From the NCBI GenBank assembly GCA_964411985.1, contig CAYPNF010000008.1, positions 1 through 64,000 on the forward strand: DNA of 64,000 bases. The letters run 5' to 3'. Both the position numbers and the translations under genes were made by a program. Below, one piece after another: positions 42,429-50,407 of the stretch. Each line of letters starts with the position of its first letter. Positions within the stretch are counted from its first letter, which is position 1. The stretch is from CAYPNF01 sp964411985. Lineage in GTDB: Bacteria > Verrucomicrobiota > Verrucomicrobiia > Limisphaerales > J093. Below the pieces are notes generated by a model, which was not told where the DNA came from, did no database searches, and saw only the letters and a list, made by a program, of their open reading frames with translations.

Positions 42429-43960
42429 TCGAGTTTCGACAAATCAGCAAGGCTTTCTCGGGGGTTCGGGTCCTCCGTAACGTCAGCTTCGCCGTGGAAG
42501 CAGGGCACACCCTGGGGCTGGTCGGTGAAAACGGAGCGGGGAAGTCCACGCTCATGAACATCCTGGGTGGAAATCACCGGCCGGATGGGGGAGAAATGCG
42601 ATTGGCAGGCCAGGTTTACTCTCCTACCGATCCCCAAGATGCCACCCGCCATGGGATCGCATTCATCCATCAGGAACTGAACCTGTTTGGCAATCTCAGC
42701 ATCGCGGAGAACCTGTTTCTCACCGCGTTTCCGCGCAGCGGTCGACTTCCTTTCATCGATAGGAGAGCCTTGCAGCAACGGGCCAGGGATCTGATGGCTG
42801 AGGTGGGACTGGTGGCACCTCCAGACACCCTGGTGGAGAAGCTCTCCGCTGGCGAGCAACAGTTGGTTGAAATCGCCAAAGCGCTTAGCGTCGACGCCCG
42901 GGTCCTCATTCTCGACGAGCCCACGACCTCTCTGAGCAACCAGGAGACCGAGCGTCTTTTCGGGCTTCTCCAGCGGCTCAGGGCCCGTGATTTGTCCCTC
43001 ATTTTCATCTCACACAACTTGCAGCACGTGATGCAGTTGTGCGACGACCTGGTGATCCTGCGCGATGGGGAAGTGGTGGGTGCCGGCCCGAAAACGAACT
43101 TCACGATGGACCAACTGGTGTCGCTGATGGTGGGACGCAGCCTTTCTCAGCTCTTTCCGACCCGCTCGACGGTACCCACCACCGAAACTTTGCTCGAGGT
43201 TCGCCAGCTCACCCAGCCTGGCGTACTCCGCGAGGTGGCGTTTTCCCTGCATCGGGGCGAGGTTCTTGGGGTAGCTGGCCTCATGGGATCCGGTCGCTCG
43301 GAACTCGCGCGGATCCTCTTTGGCCTCGATCCCTTCTCCCGCGGGGAAGTTCTACATGAAGGCAAGCCGATCCGGCCTGCTCCCCGGGAAAACGTACGCC
43401 GAGGTTTTGCCTTCCTGACAGAGAACCGTCGTGAAGAGGGACTTTGTCTCGAAGCGGCGATCGCCGACAATATTGCACTTGTGACGCTTTCCAAGCACTG
43501 CAGTACGCCGCTGCGTTGGCTTGACCTCCATTCTCTACGGGGTGCGGTCGATACGATCAGGCAGGCTGTTCATCTCACCCCCAGCGCCCGGAACGAGGCT
43601 GCGGTGAAAACCCTGAGCGGCGGGAATCAGCAGAAAGTGGTCCTGGCCAAATGGCTCCTGGCGAGCCCCTCAGTTTTTCTGCTGGACGAGCCGACCCGCG
43701 GCATTGACGTCGGAGCGAAGTATGAAGTGTACCAACTGATCAATGACATCGCTGCGCGAGGTGCCGGGGTTCTTGTCATCTCCTCGGAGATTGAGGAGCT
43801 CATCGGAATATGCGATCGCATCCTCGTGATGAATCGCGGAGAGATTCGAGATTCGTTAAGACGGGAAGAGTTCGACCGTGAGCGTATCTTGCGGGCGGCT
43901 TTGCACAGTACCGGAGGTTCCTTCGCTTCGACAACCTTAGCCACAAAGGAGGGGGCATGA
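42425..43960 (+). CDS. Sugar ABC transporter ATPase (RbsA/MglA family, two nucleotide-binding domains)
   Basis: The 511-residue cytoplasmic protein has two fused ATPase domains. The first has Walker A GENGAGKST (about residue 36), signature LSAGEQQLVEIAKAL and Walker B VLILDEPTTSL. The second has a degenerate Walker A (GLMGSGRSEL), signature LSGGNQQKVVLAKWL and Walker B FLLDEPTRGID. This is the typical layout of RbsA/MglA/XylG. It powers import through the two flanking permeases. Translation is coupled on both sides by 4-base overlaps. No odd residues are visible in the first, catalytically competent domain. Confidence 0.92.
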   Translation: MIEFRQISKAFSGVRVLRNVSFAVEAGHTLGLVGENGAGKSTLMNILGGNHRPDGGEMRLAGQVYSPTDPQDATRHGIAFIHQELNLFGNLSIAENLFLTAFPRSGRLPFIDRRALQQRARDLMAEVGLVAPPDTLVEKLSAGEQQLVEIAKALSVDARVLILDEPTTSLSNQETERLFGLLQRLRARDLSLIFISHNLQHVMQLCDDLVILRDGEVVGAGPKTNFTMDQLVSLMVGRSLSQLFPTRSTVPTTETLLEVRQLTQPGVLREVAFSLHRGEVLGVAGLMGSGRSELARILFGLDPFSRGEVLHEGKPIRPAPRENVRRGFAFLTENRREEGLCLEAAIADNIALVTLSKHCSTPLRWLDLHSLRGAVDTIRQAVHLTPSARNEAAVKTLSGGNQQKVVLAKWLLASPSVFLLDEPTRGIDVGAKYEVYQLINDIAARGAGVLVISSEIEELIGICDRILVMNRGEIRDSLRREEFDRERILRAALHSTGGSFASTTLATKEGA

Positions 43961-44961
43961 CGCCCACCTGCAGGAAACTCACCCTGGTACTTCTGAACAA
44001 CGCCTCGCTGATTCTTTTTGGCGTTGTCCTAGTAGTCCTTAGCTTGTTGACGCCTGCCTTCTTTACCAGTTCCAACCTGGCCAATATCCTCGTTCAGACC
44101 GCTTCCACGGCCATTGTGGCGGTTGGCATGACCTTTGTACTGCTGACGGCTGGGGTGGATCTATCCGTGGGCGCGATCATGTTCTTGGCGGCGGCGGTGG
44201 CCGGCAAGATGAGCCTCAACGGGGCTCCGCTATGGCTCGCCTTGGTGGCGATTGTCTTGATCGGCATGCTGTATGGCCTTCTCAATGCACTCTTGATCAC
44301 CCGCCTTCGGATCGTAGCTTTCATTGTGACCCTAGCGACACTCTACTTGGGGCGTGGGTCCGCATTGTGGCTGACGCAAACCCAGGCGATGAATCTGCCA
44401 GACAATTACCTGCTACTCGGAACGGCTCGCCTGGTCGGGGTGCCGCTGCCGATTGTCGTTCTGGCGGGAGTGCTCTTGATGGCGCACCTGGTGCTGACAC
44501 GCACTCCCTTTGGCCGCCAACTGTACGCGGTGGGGAACAGTATCGAGGCTGCACGCAAGGCCGGGATTCGTGTGGCTTTGATCTTGGGTTCCGTCTACGT
44601 CATTAGCGGCTTCTGCGCTGCCGTAGGGGGAGTAGTCGCGTTAGGGCAACTTGGGGCAGTATCTCCCACCTTTGGCACGAACAAGGAGTTCAGTGCGATT
44701 GCTGCCGCCGTGCTGGGAGGGACCAGCCTTTTCGGTGGCCGGGGCCGGGTCTTCCCTGGTACCTTATTGGGAGCGGTACTCATCCAGACCGTCGAGAATG
44801 GCTTGGTGATTCTGAACGCCGATCCCTACCTGTATCCCTTGATCACCAGCGCAATTATCTTCTTAGCCGTATTCATCGATAGCTCCCGCACGGCACTGCT
44901 GGCGAGATGGACCCGACGCCCCATTCGGCCGCAGGATCGGTTGGAAGGGGGGCTTGCATGA
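43957..44961 (+). CDS. Sugar ABC transporter permease (RbsC family), second subunit
   Basis: The 334-residue membrane protein has about 9-10 hydrophobic segments with the same RbsC landmarks as its partner: VLLTAGVDLSVGAIMFLAAA, FGRQLYAVGNSIEAARKAGI and IAAAVLGGTSLFGGRGRVFPGTLLGAVL. It shares only moderate similarity with the first permease, consistent with a heterodimeric channel. Its start overlaps the ATPase stop (ATGA), and its own stop overlaps the start of the ApnL-like gene in the same way, tying transport directly to catabolism. Confidence 0.9.
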   Translation: MTPTCRKLTLVLLNNASLILFGVVLVVLSLLTPAFFTSSNLANILVQTASTAIVAVGMTFVLLTAGVDLSVGAIMFLAAAVAGKMSLNGAPLWLALVAIVLIGMLYGLLNALLITRLRIVAFIVTLATLYLGRGSALWLTQTQAMNLPDNYLLLGTARLVGVPLPIVVLAGVLLMAHLVLTRTPFGRQLYAVGNSIEAARKAGIRVALILGSVYVISGFCAAVGGVVALGQLGAVSPTFGTNKEFSAIAAAVLGGTSLFGGRGRVFPGTLLGAVLIQTVENGLVILNADPYLYPLITSAIIFLAVFIDSSRTALLARWTRRPIRPQDRLEGGLA

Positions 44962-47018
44962 ATCTTGCCCCAGCGCGCTCGCTCCTTTGGCTGCTCTACG
45001 GCCAAGAGACGGAACCTGGCTCGCCGATTCGCTTGCGCGCGGGGCCGCTTCAGCTTCTCTACGATCCCGACAACGGGTTTCTGCGGCGAATTCGTTTGGG
45101 AGAGAAAGAGGTGCTTCGGGGTATCTATGCCGCAGTGCGCGACCGCAATTGGGACACCATTCCGTGCCAGTTGCATGAGACAAAGCGAGAGGTTGCCCTG
45201 GACTCGTTTCTGATCGAGTTCGAAAGCGAGCATCGCCGCACCGACATGCACTTTCAATGGCGGGGCGCGATTCAGGGCGATGCGAATGGCACGATTCGTT
45301 ACGAGTTTGACGGTGAAGCCAAGAGTACCTTTCTGCGAAACCGCATCGGGTTCTGCGTTCTGCATCCCGTTCGCGAGTGTGCTGGCGGCGTCGCACGTCA
45401 GACACGGGTCGATGGCAAGGTGGTGGAGTGCCGGTTCCCCGATACGATCGAACCGCAAATATTCGGAAAAAGTAGTTTTCGGGAGCTCCGCGCGGTGGCC
45501 CACGAGATAACTCCGGGGCTTTGGGCCGAGGCTGAGTTTGAGGGCGATGTTTTCGAAATGGAAGACCAAAGGAATTGGACCGACGCCAGTTTCAAAACGT
45601 ATTGCACACCGCTGGACCGGCCATTCCCCGAGGAGATCCAACTCGGGACCCGCGTCCGCCAGCGTGTGACCTTGCGGTTGATGGGAGACGATGCTGCGAT
45701 CGCCGGCAACAGGGTGGAACTGGTGGAGGGTCGGTCTGAGGTGGTGACGGTGACCGTGGGCGGCGCGCCGGTTGCACGTTGTCCGGAAATCGGCTTGGGC
45801 ATGGCTCATCATGGTCAGGCTCTGACGCCGCTTGAGATCGCGCGGTTACGGGGTCTGCGGTTGGCACACTTGCGGGTGGATCTCAGATTGTCTGCGCCAG
45901 ACTGGCGAGTGGTTTGGGAACGCGCCTGCCTCGAAGCTAAGGAGCTCGGAGTGTGTCTTGAAGTGGCTCTCCATCTTGGGCTCGGACGCGGGGGGGAATC
46001 GGAGGAGGTTGGTCGGGTCTTGCGGGAGCAATCCGACCAGCTTGCGTGCGTCCTGGCGCTGCGTGAGGGCGAGCCCGCGACTTCGCATCAGACGCTGAAA
46101 GAGGTTAAGGAGTATCTCACGGGATTGGGAGTTCCGGTGGGCGCGGGTAGTGACTGCAATTTTTGTGAGTTGAATCGTGAGCAAGCCCTGGGTTCCTTCG
46201 GAGGGAAGGGAGCTGACTTCCTCTTTTGGCCCATTAGCCCGCAGGTTCACGCGTTCGACTCGCTTTCTATGGTGGAGACACTCGAGGCGCAGTCAGAGAC
46301 AGTGAGGTCCGCAAGGTCGTTCGCGGAAGGACTTCCGCTCTCCGTCTCCCCAGTCGTGCTGAAACCACGGTTCAACGCCGTGGCCACCGTAAGCCCCTTA
46401 CCCATATCCTCCGAGGAACTCCCGGCCCAGGTGGATCCCCGGCAGTTGAGCCTCTTTGCTGCCGCATGGACCCTTGGCAGTATTGCCGCCCTGGCGGGAG
46501 CGGGCGTTGGGAGGTTTACCTTCTATGAGACGACTGGGTGGTGTGGGGTCATGGAACAGCAGGTTGGGCCGTCCAGGCCGAGTCGGTTCCCTTCAACACC
46601 TGGGAGCGTTTTTCCTCTGTATCACGTCTTCGCAGAGTACGCCGATTTGAAGCACCTGTGCCGAACGGCGGTCGACTCGCCTTCGCAGGTGGCGGCGCTC
46701 TCGGGGCTGAGTCGCGATCGGCGGTTCCGCGTGCTGTTGGCAAACCTCACCCCACAAACGCGCCAGGTTCGTTTGTTGTCTTCGGGGCTGGCCTGGCAGC
46801 TTCGCGGATTGTCAGGGGAAAATGCAGCTGCCGCTGTTTTCGATCCAGAGGGATTCCTGGCTTGTGCAGGTCAGCATCGCACTTCCCGTGATGGGTCGCT
46901 ACGGTTGACTTTGCCGCCGTACGCGTTTGTTTCCCTCCGTGAAGTTTCCCCTGAAGGGCAAGGTGAGCTGGCTGAGGACCAATCTGGATGTTTCGGGATG
47001 GGCGCTGATTGCCGTTGA
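44958..47018 (+). CDS. Candidate D-apionate lactonase (ApnL family)
   Basis: The 686-residue cytoplasmic protein reads as the three-part ApnL family: an N-terminal beta-sandwich (about 15-270) with RAGPLQLLYDPDNGFLRRI, AAVRDRNWDTIP, LRNRIGFCVLHP and EMEDQRNWTDASFKTY; a TIM-barrel-like middle (about 290-570) with LGVCLEVALHLG, VGAGSDCNFCELNRE and WPISPQVHAFD; and a C-terminal beta-sandwich. ApnL hydrolyses apionolactone to D-apionate, the step between ApsD and ApnO. The ATG at 44958 overlaps the permease stop and has a GGAAGGGG sequence upstream. I recognise the family from its pattern and context, without a database check. The last 30 residues after the final strand look variable. Confidence 0.72.
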   Translation: MNLAPARSLLWLLYGQETEPGSPIRLRAGPLQLLYDPDNGFLRRIRLGEKEVLRGIYAAVRDRNWDTIPCQLHETKREVALDSFLIEFESEHRRTDMHFQWRGAIQGDANGTIRYEFDGEAKSTFLRNRIGFCVLHPVRECAGGVARQTRVDGKVVECRFPDTIEPQIFGKSSFRELRAVAHEITPGLWAEAEFEGDVFEMEDQRNWTDASFKTYCTPLDRPFPEEIQLGTRVRQRVTLRLMGDDAAIAGNRVELVEGRSEVVTVTVGGAPVARCPEIGLGMAHHGQALTPLEIARLRGLRLAHLRVDLRLSAPDWRVVWERACLEAKELGVCLEVALHLGLGRGGESEEVGRVLREQSDQLACVLALREGEPATSHQTLKEVKEYLTGLGVPVGAGSDCNFCELNREQALGSFGGKGADFLFWPISPQVHAFDSLSMVETLEAQSETVRSARSFAEGLPLSVSPVVLKPRFNAVATVSPLPISSEELPAQVDPRQLSLFAAAWTLGSIAALAGAGVGRFTFYETTGWCGVMEQQVGPSRPSRFPSTPGSVFPLYHVFAEYADLKHLCRTAVDSPSQVAALSGLSRDRRFRVLLANLTPQTRQVRLLSSGLAWQLRGLSGENAAAAVFDPEGFLACAGQHRTSRDGSLRLTLPPYAFVSLREVSPEGQGELAEDQSGCFGMGADCR

Positions 47019-47051
47019 ACCCGCGGTACAGGCATCCCTTCGTGTCCCATT

Positions 47052-48485
47052 TCAGTTCTGGCCTCCCACTTGTCCTTTCAGAAGGTAGGCGTCCAGGCCC
47101 TCAGAGGTCTTGAGCGTCAGGCGCTTCCCGGCTGGCAGATTGTGGCTTGAGAGAACTCTACCGGATAACGGATGAAGGACCTGGAATTGCACGCTTCTCC
47201 TGGTTTCGAGAGTCAGGCCGCCAGGAAGGATTCCCATCGGAAGACAGATGAACTCCTTTCCCTTGGTGCTACCAATATTGCGGAGACAGCCATTCGTGGG
47301 TGATGGGAATTCTGGCCAATACCGATTTGGCTCGGAGTTGACAAAGACGGTGAATGGGGAGCTTGGTTCGATTCCGTCGTTCCGCGTCCAATTCGCCAGG
47401 TCAGGCGGCAGAAGGTCTCGGAGGTGACTGAATGCCTCGATCCCGTCCGTGTCTTCAAAGCGGAGCGGGCTTCCTTGTGGTGGACAGCAATTCTCGAATC
47501 CATAGATGCCTGCGCGAGAATGGAACACGTAACCAGGCAAGTTCGCCATATAGGCGAATATGGCAGCACAACACAGTCTGAGAGGATCTTGCTCCGATCC
47601 AACCGAAGCGCCAGGACCGATTGGTTCATTGCTGATAACTGGGGGTACGCCGGGCAGTCGGCCGGCGCGATAGCAGTCCCGCACCGGGTACCACCCTCCT
47701 TCCCGGGTGCGAGTATCGCGACTGAAATGGACTGTCGCCAAGTCTGCCGCACTGCCCCTGTAGAGAGAGCTTATGCCTTGCTCGGAGACGTCGTCGTTGG
47801 AGGTAATCGCCACTAGTACGGCCGTTCGATTGGCCAGGTACTGTGTAAAGTCGCGCAAGTCTGAAACCCCTTGTGCTCCAGGGAAGCCATTTTGCCAGGC
47901 TTCGTTGGCGACTTCCAAGTGGATGACCCGATCCTCGCGCCCTGCAAGGCTGGAGAGGATTCTGTCCAGGTGATGTTGGCGTGCCGCCCGGGAAGGTATC
48001 ACGTACTGGGCATCTGCGAAAATGGTCAATTGAGCGCGCAGCCCATGGTGGTCAATCCGATCGAGCAGTTCGCAGAATTGTTCCCAATAGTCTGGCCACG
48101 CGGGAACCAGCCGCCCAAGACGATTCGTGAAAGCAACAGGAGCGATCTCCAAGCCATCCCAGCTCACCATGGTCAACACCCGGACGTAGTTGAAACCCTT
48201 GGATCGCAGAAAAGCCAGATTATGGTCAAGACGCGGACGGTCATACTTGGCATCGCGCAACGCCTGGAAATAAGAAACACCCAGGCCGAGGAACGGCCCG
48301 CCAGCGTCGCACAGGGAGTAGTCGTACAGCTTTACCAAACCCTGCGGACCCAAGGGCCTTGCCTCCTCCGAGAAAACCGGGCTTTCGGAGTGCAAGAGCC
48401 AAAGGAAAAGGCAGAGGATGCTTGCGAGTCCCCTCACGGGCCTCCAGAACTCTTTCCAGGGTGGCATCAGCCTCAGGCTAGCCAA
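47052..48485 (-). CDS. Secreted clan-A-type glycoside hydrolase-like protein (cellulase superfamily)
   Basis: The 477-residue protein has an export signal (VRGLASILCLFLWLLHSESPVFSEE). Its body is a TIM barrel of the cellulase/GH5-GH39 type: FLRSKGFNYVRVLTMVSWDGL, LDRIDHHGLRAQLTIFAD, then VIHLEVANEAWQNGFPG with the N-E pair of the acid/base, and VPPVISNEPIGPGA as the likely nucleophile glutamate. A C-terminal beta-sandwich follows (VQFQVLHPLSGRVL). Specificity is not readable. It is the last gene of a minus-strand unit with the Tat-exported protein (12-base overlap) and converges on the ApnL-like gene with 33 bases between the stops. Confidence 0.68.
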   Translation of the reverse strand: MASLRLMPPWKEFWRPVRGLASILCLFLWLLHSESPVFSEEARPLGPQGLVKLYDYSLCDAGGPFLGLGVSYFQALRDAKYDRPRLDHNLAFLRSKGFNYVRVLTMVSWDGLEIAPVAFTNRLGRLVPAWPDYWEQFCELLDRIDHHGLRAQLTIFADAQYVIPSRAARQHHLDRILSSLAGREDRVIHLEVANEAWQNGFPGAQGVSDLRDFTQYLANRTAVLVAITSNDDVSEQGISSLYRGSAADLATVHFSRDTRTREGGWYPVRDCYRAGRLPGVPPVISNEPIGPGASVGSEQDPLRLCCAAIFAYMANLPGYVFHSRAGIYGFENCCPPQGSPLRFEDTDGIEAFSHLRDLLPPDLANWTRNDGIEPSSPFTVFVNSEPNRYWPEFPSPTNGCLRNIGSTKGKEFICLPMGILPGGLTLETRRSVQFQVLHPLSGRVLSSHNLPAGKRLTLKTSEGLDAYLLKGQVGGQN

Positions 48486-49423
48486 GGGCGGGTTCGGTCT
48501 TTCACCCCAGCCAAGGCCTCCCTCATGATCTGAACGTCTTCCGCAATCTCGAAGTCAAACATGCCCGCCAGAACGAAGTCTGCCCCGCTGTTCAGACAGT
48601 ACTGGAAAGCATCCCGAGGAGGGATGGCTCCCGCGGCCATGGTCTTGAAGGCAATCCAGGGCTTCTTGACTCCCTTCATAACCTCGATGGTCTCGTTGGG
48701 GTCCTGGCACCAGTACCCTGGAAACTCGCTGTAAGGCGCCTTCAGTTCGTCGGGCCTTGGCCCAGTCGGGTAGTTGTGGTGGTGGAAGGTTTTGATGTAG
48801 AAATCCGCTCCCACTTGCTCCTTCTCGCAGGCTTTGACGACGTCAAGGCAGTGTCCGCCGACTCCGGCAGGCACCCCCAGAGCTTTGGCTGCTTCCACCG
48901 CTTTGGCCACTAGGTCCAGTCGTCCTTGGTTGACGAGGGCATCTGCGTGCACCCCCCAGAGGTAGATGGCATCGGCCCCGTCTTGGACCAAGGATTCTAT
49001 GTCCGCCTTGTACTTCACCAAATCGACTTCCACCGGGGTGGTGGAGCAGATGATCCACTTGATCTTGCCCCCACGTTCCTTGCGGTACCGCTTCAACAGG
49101 GAGATGGCTTTGGGTGGATTGTGGATGCAGAGCGCATTGATGCCGTGCGCTTCAGCGGTGGCAAGTGTGTCCAGGATCTTGTCGTCCGTATTATACTTCT
49201 CGGCAAGGTTGTACACGTATCGCAGATCACGGCTGTGGGTGTAGTGCGTCAGCAGGTTTCCCCCGAGGATCAACCGGCTGATCTCCAGTTTCCCGAGCCG
49301 CCCTTTGGGTAAACCGGGGTTGGAGGTTACGGGTTTAGGCTGTTCCTCCGCCTTGAGTTCAGCGGCGAGTGCCAAGCCCGCCTGGGCCATCAAGGCGCCT
49401 TTGACAAAAGATCTTCGATTCAT
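48473..49423 (-). CDS. Tat-exported aldo/keto-reductase-like TIM-barrel protein
   Basis: The 316-residue protein starts with a twin-arginine signal (MNRRSFVKGALMAQAGLALAAE). The mature part opens like an aldo/keto reductase (GRLGKLEISRLILGGNLL) and continues as an alpha/beta barrel: TAEAHGINALCIH, IKWIICSTTP, DGADAIYLWGVHAD, VPAGVGGHCLDVV, PWIAFKTMAAGAIPP and GADFVLAGMFDFEI. The usual AKR catalytic tyrosine and lysine are not obvious, so it may not be a classical reductase. Proteins of this type occur beside sugar isomerases in Verrucomicrobiota and Planctomycetota. It is followed, 12 bases overlapping, by the hydrolase gene, and preceded by the isomerase gene (22 bases away). Confidence 0.68.
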   Translation of the reverse strand: MNRRSFVKGALMAQAGLALAAELKAEEQPKPVTSNPGLPKGRLGKLEISRLILGGNLLTHYTHSRDLRYVYNLAEKYNTDDKILDTLATAEAHGINALCIHNPPKAISLLKRYRKERGGKIKWIICSTTPVEVDLVKYKADIESLVQDGADAIYLWGVHADALVNQGRLDLVAKAVEAAKALGVPAGVGGHCLDVVKACEKEQVGADFYIKTFHHHNYPTGPRPDELKAPYSEFPGYWCQDPNETIEVMKGVKKPWIAFKTMAAGAIPPRDAFQYCLNSGADFVLAGMFDFEIAEDVQIMREALAGVKDRTRPWLA

Positions 49424-49445
49424 AACTTCATGCTTTCGGAAACCC

Positions 49446-50318
49446 TTACTTCCGTCGGGACTTGCCTCCGAGGGATTTTACCAGCGTTTTCATGAATTTC
49501 ACGCTGGCCTCCGTGTTTTCGTCAGACCCGTGACATTCGAGCGAAACCACTCCATCCCACTTGGTCTCGTGCAGGTACTCCATACACTTTTTAATGTTCT
49601 CAGCATTGACTCCGCCACCGACGGGCACTACGGAACTACCAATGCCAGTCTCCTCGCCTCGCGCGGCAGCCGCCAGTTCGGCACTGACGTCCTTGATATG
49701 GCAGTGGGAACAGTATGGGCGCAGTGCCTTCAGGTAGTCCAGGGGGTCGTGACCTGCAATGAAGGTGTTCCCGGTATCGAAGTTCATCCTCAGCCACTCG
49801 GAGTCAAAGTGCTTGAAAAGCCGCTGCATGAAATCGATATCGTTGGTATAGGGTCCGTGCGGTTCCACGTTGATAATCACACCGTAGTCTTCGGCCCAGC
49901 TCAGACATTGGCGGTAGTTATCGCAGGTGACCCGGAACACCTCTTTGCGGCTCATTCCCGGGGTCTCGAAAGCCCCATCCACCGTGTCCACCATCGGACA
50001 CCCCAACTCTGCGGCCAGCCGAATCGTCTGCGTAACATATTGCACTCCAAAAGCAGAACCCGCCGGTCCCATCATCGGATAGGAACCGTCGATCTGGGAT
50101 ACTTTGAGCCCCAGTCGATCCAAGAATCGGCGGATGGCCCGGGGATTGGACTGGAGTGAAACCCCCGGATCGTAACCCAGGGCGGCGATGAAATTCTGAC
50201 CGTCAATGGAACAGAATTCGATGTGCTTCAAGCCGGTGGCCGCGATCTTTTCGCATGCGGATTCGAACCCAACACTCAGGGGGCGCCAATTGTCAGCGTG
50301 GAGACCAAGGTGAATCAT
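49446..50318 (-). CDS. Sugar phosphate isomerase/epimerase family protein
   Basis: The 290-residue cytoplasmic protein has the xylose-isomerase-like TIM barrel with metal-ligand segments GVIINVEPHGPY, RMNFDTGNTFIAGHDPLDYL, SHCHIKDVSAEL and VVSLECHGSDEN. The substrate, usually a ketose, inosose or keto-sugar derivative, cannot be fixed. It heads the minus-strand unit with the Tat-exported protein and the clan-A hydrolase. It is clearly different in sequence from the TIM-barrel protein of the apiose cluster. It starts with ATG; no strong Shine-Dalgarno is visible. Confidence 0.8.
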   Translation of the reverse strand: MIHLGLHADNWRPLSVGFESACEKIAATGLKHIEFCSIDGQNFIAALGYDPGVSLQSNPRAIRRFLDRLGLKVSQIDGSYPMMGPAGSAFGVQYVTQTIRLAAELGCPMVDTVDGAFETPGMSRKEVFRVTCDNYRQCLSWAEDYGVIINVEPHGPYTNDIDFMQRLFKHFDSEWLRMNFDTGNTFIAGHDPLDYLKALRPYCSHCHIKDVSAELAAAARGEETGIGSSVVPVGGGVNAENIKKCMEYLHETKWDGVVSLECHGSDENTEASVKFMKTLVKSLGGKSRRK

Positions 50319-50407
50319 GGATGTCCTCTACGCCTCACTGACTTCCGAGTCAAGGCGATACGTCAGCGAAGTCACGCGCAAAGGAACAAGCGGCATTTCC
50401 TCGCCCA

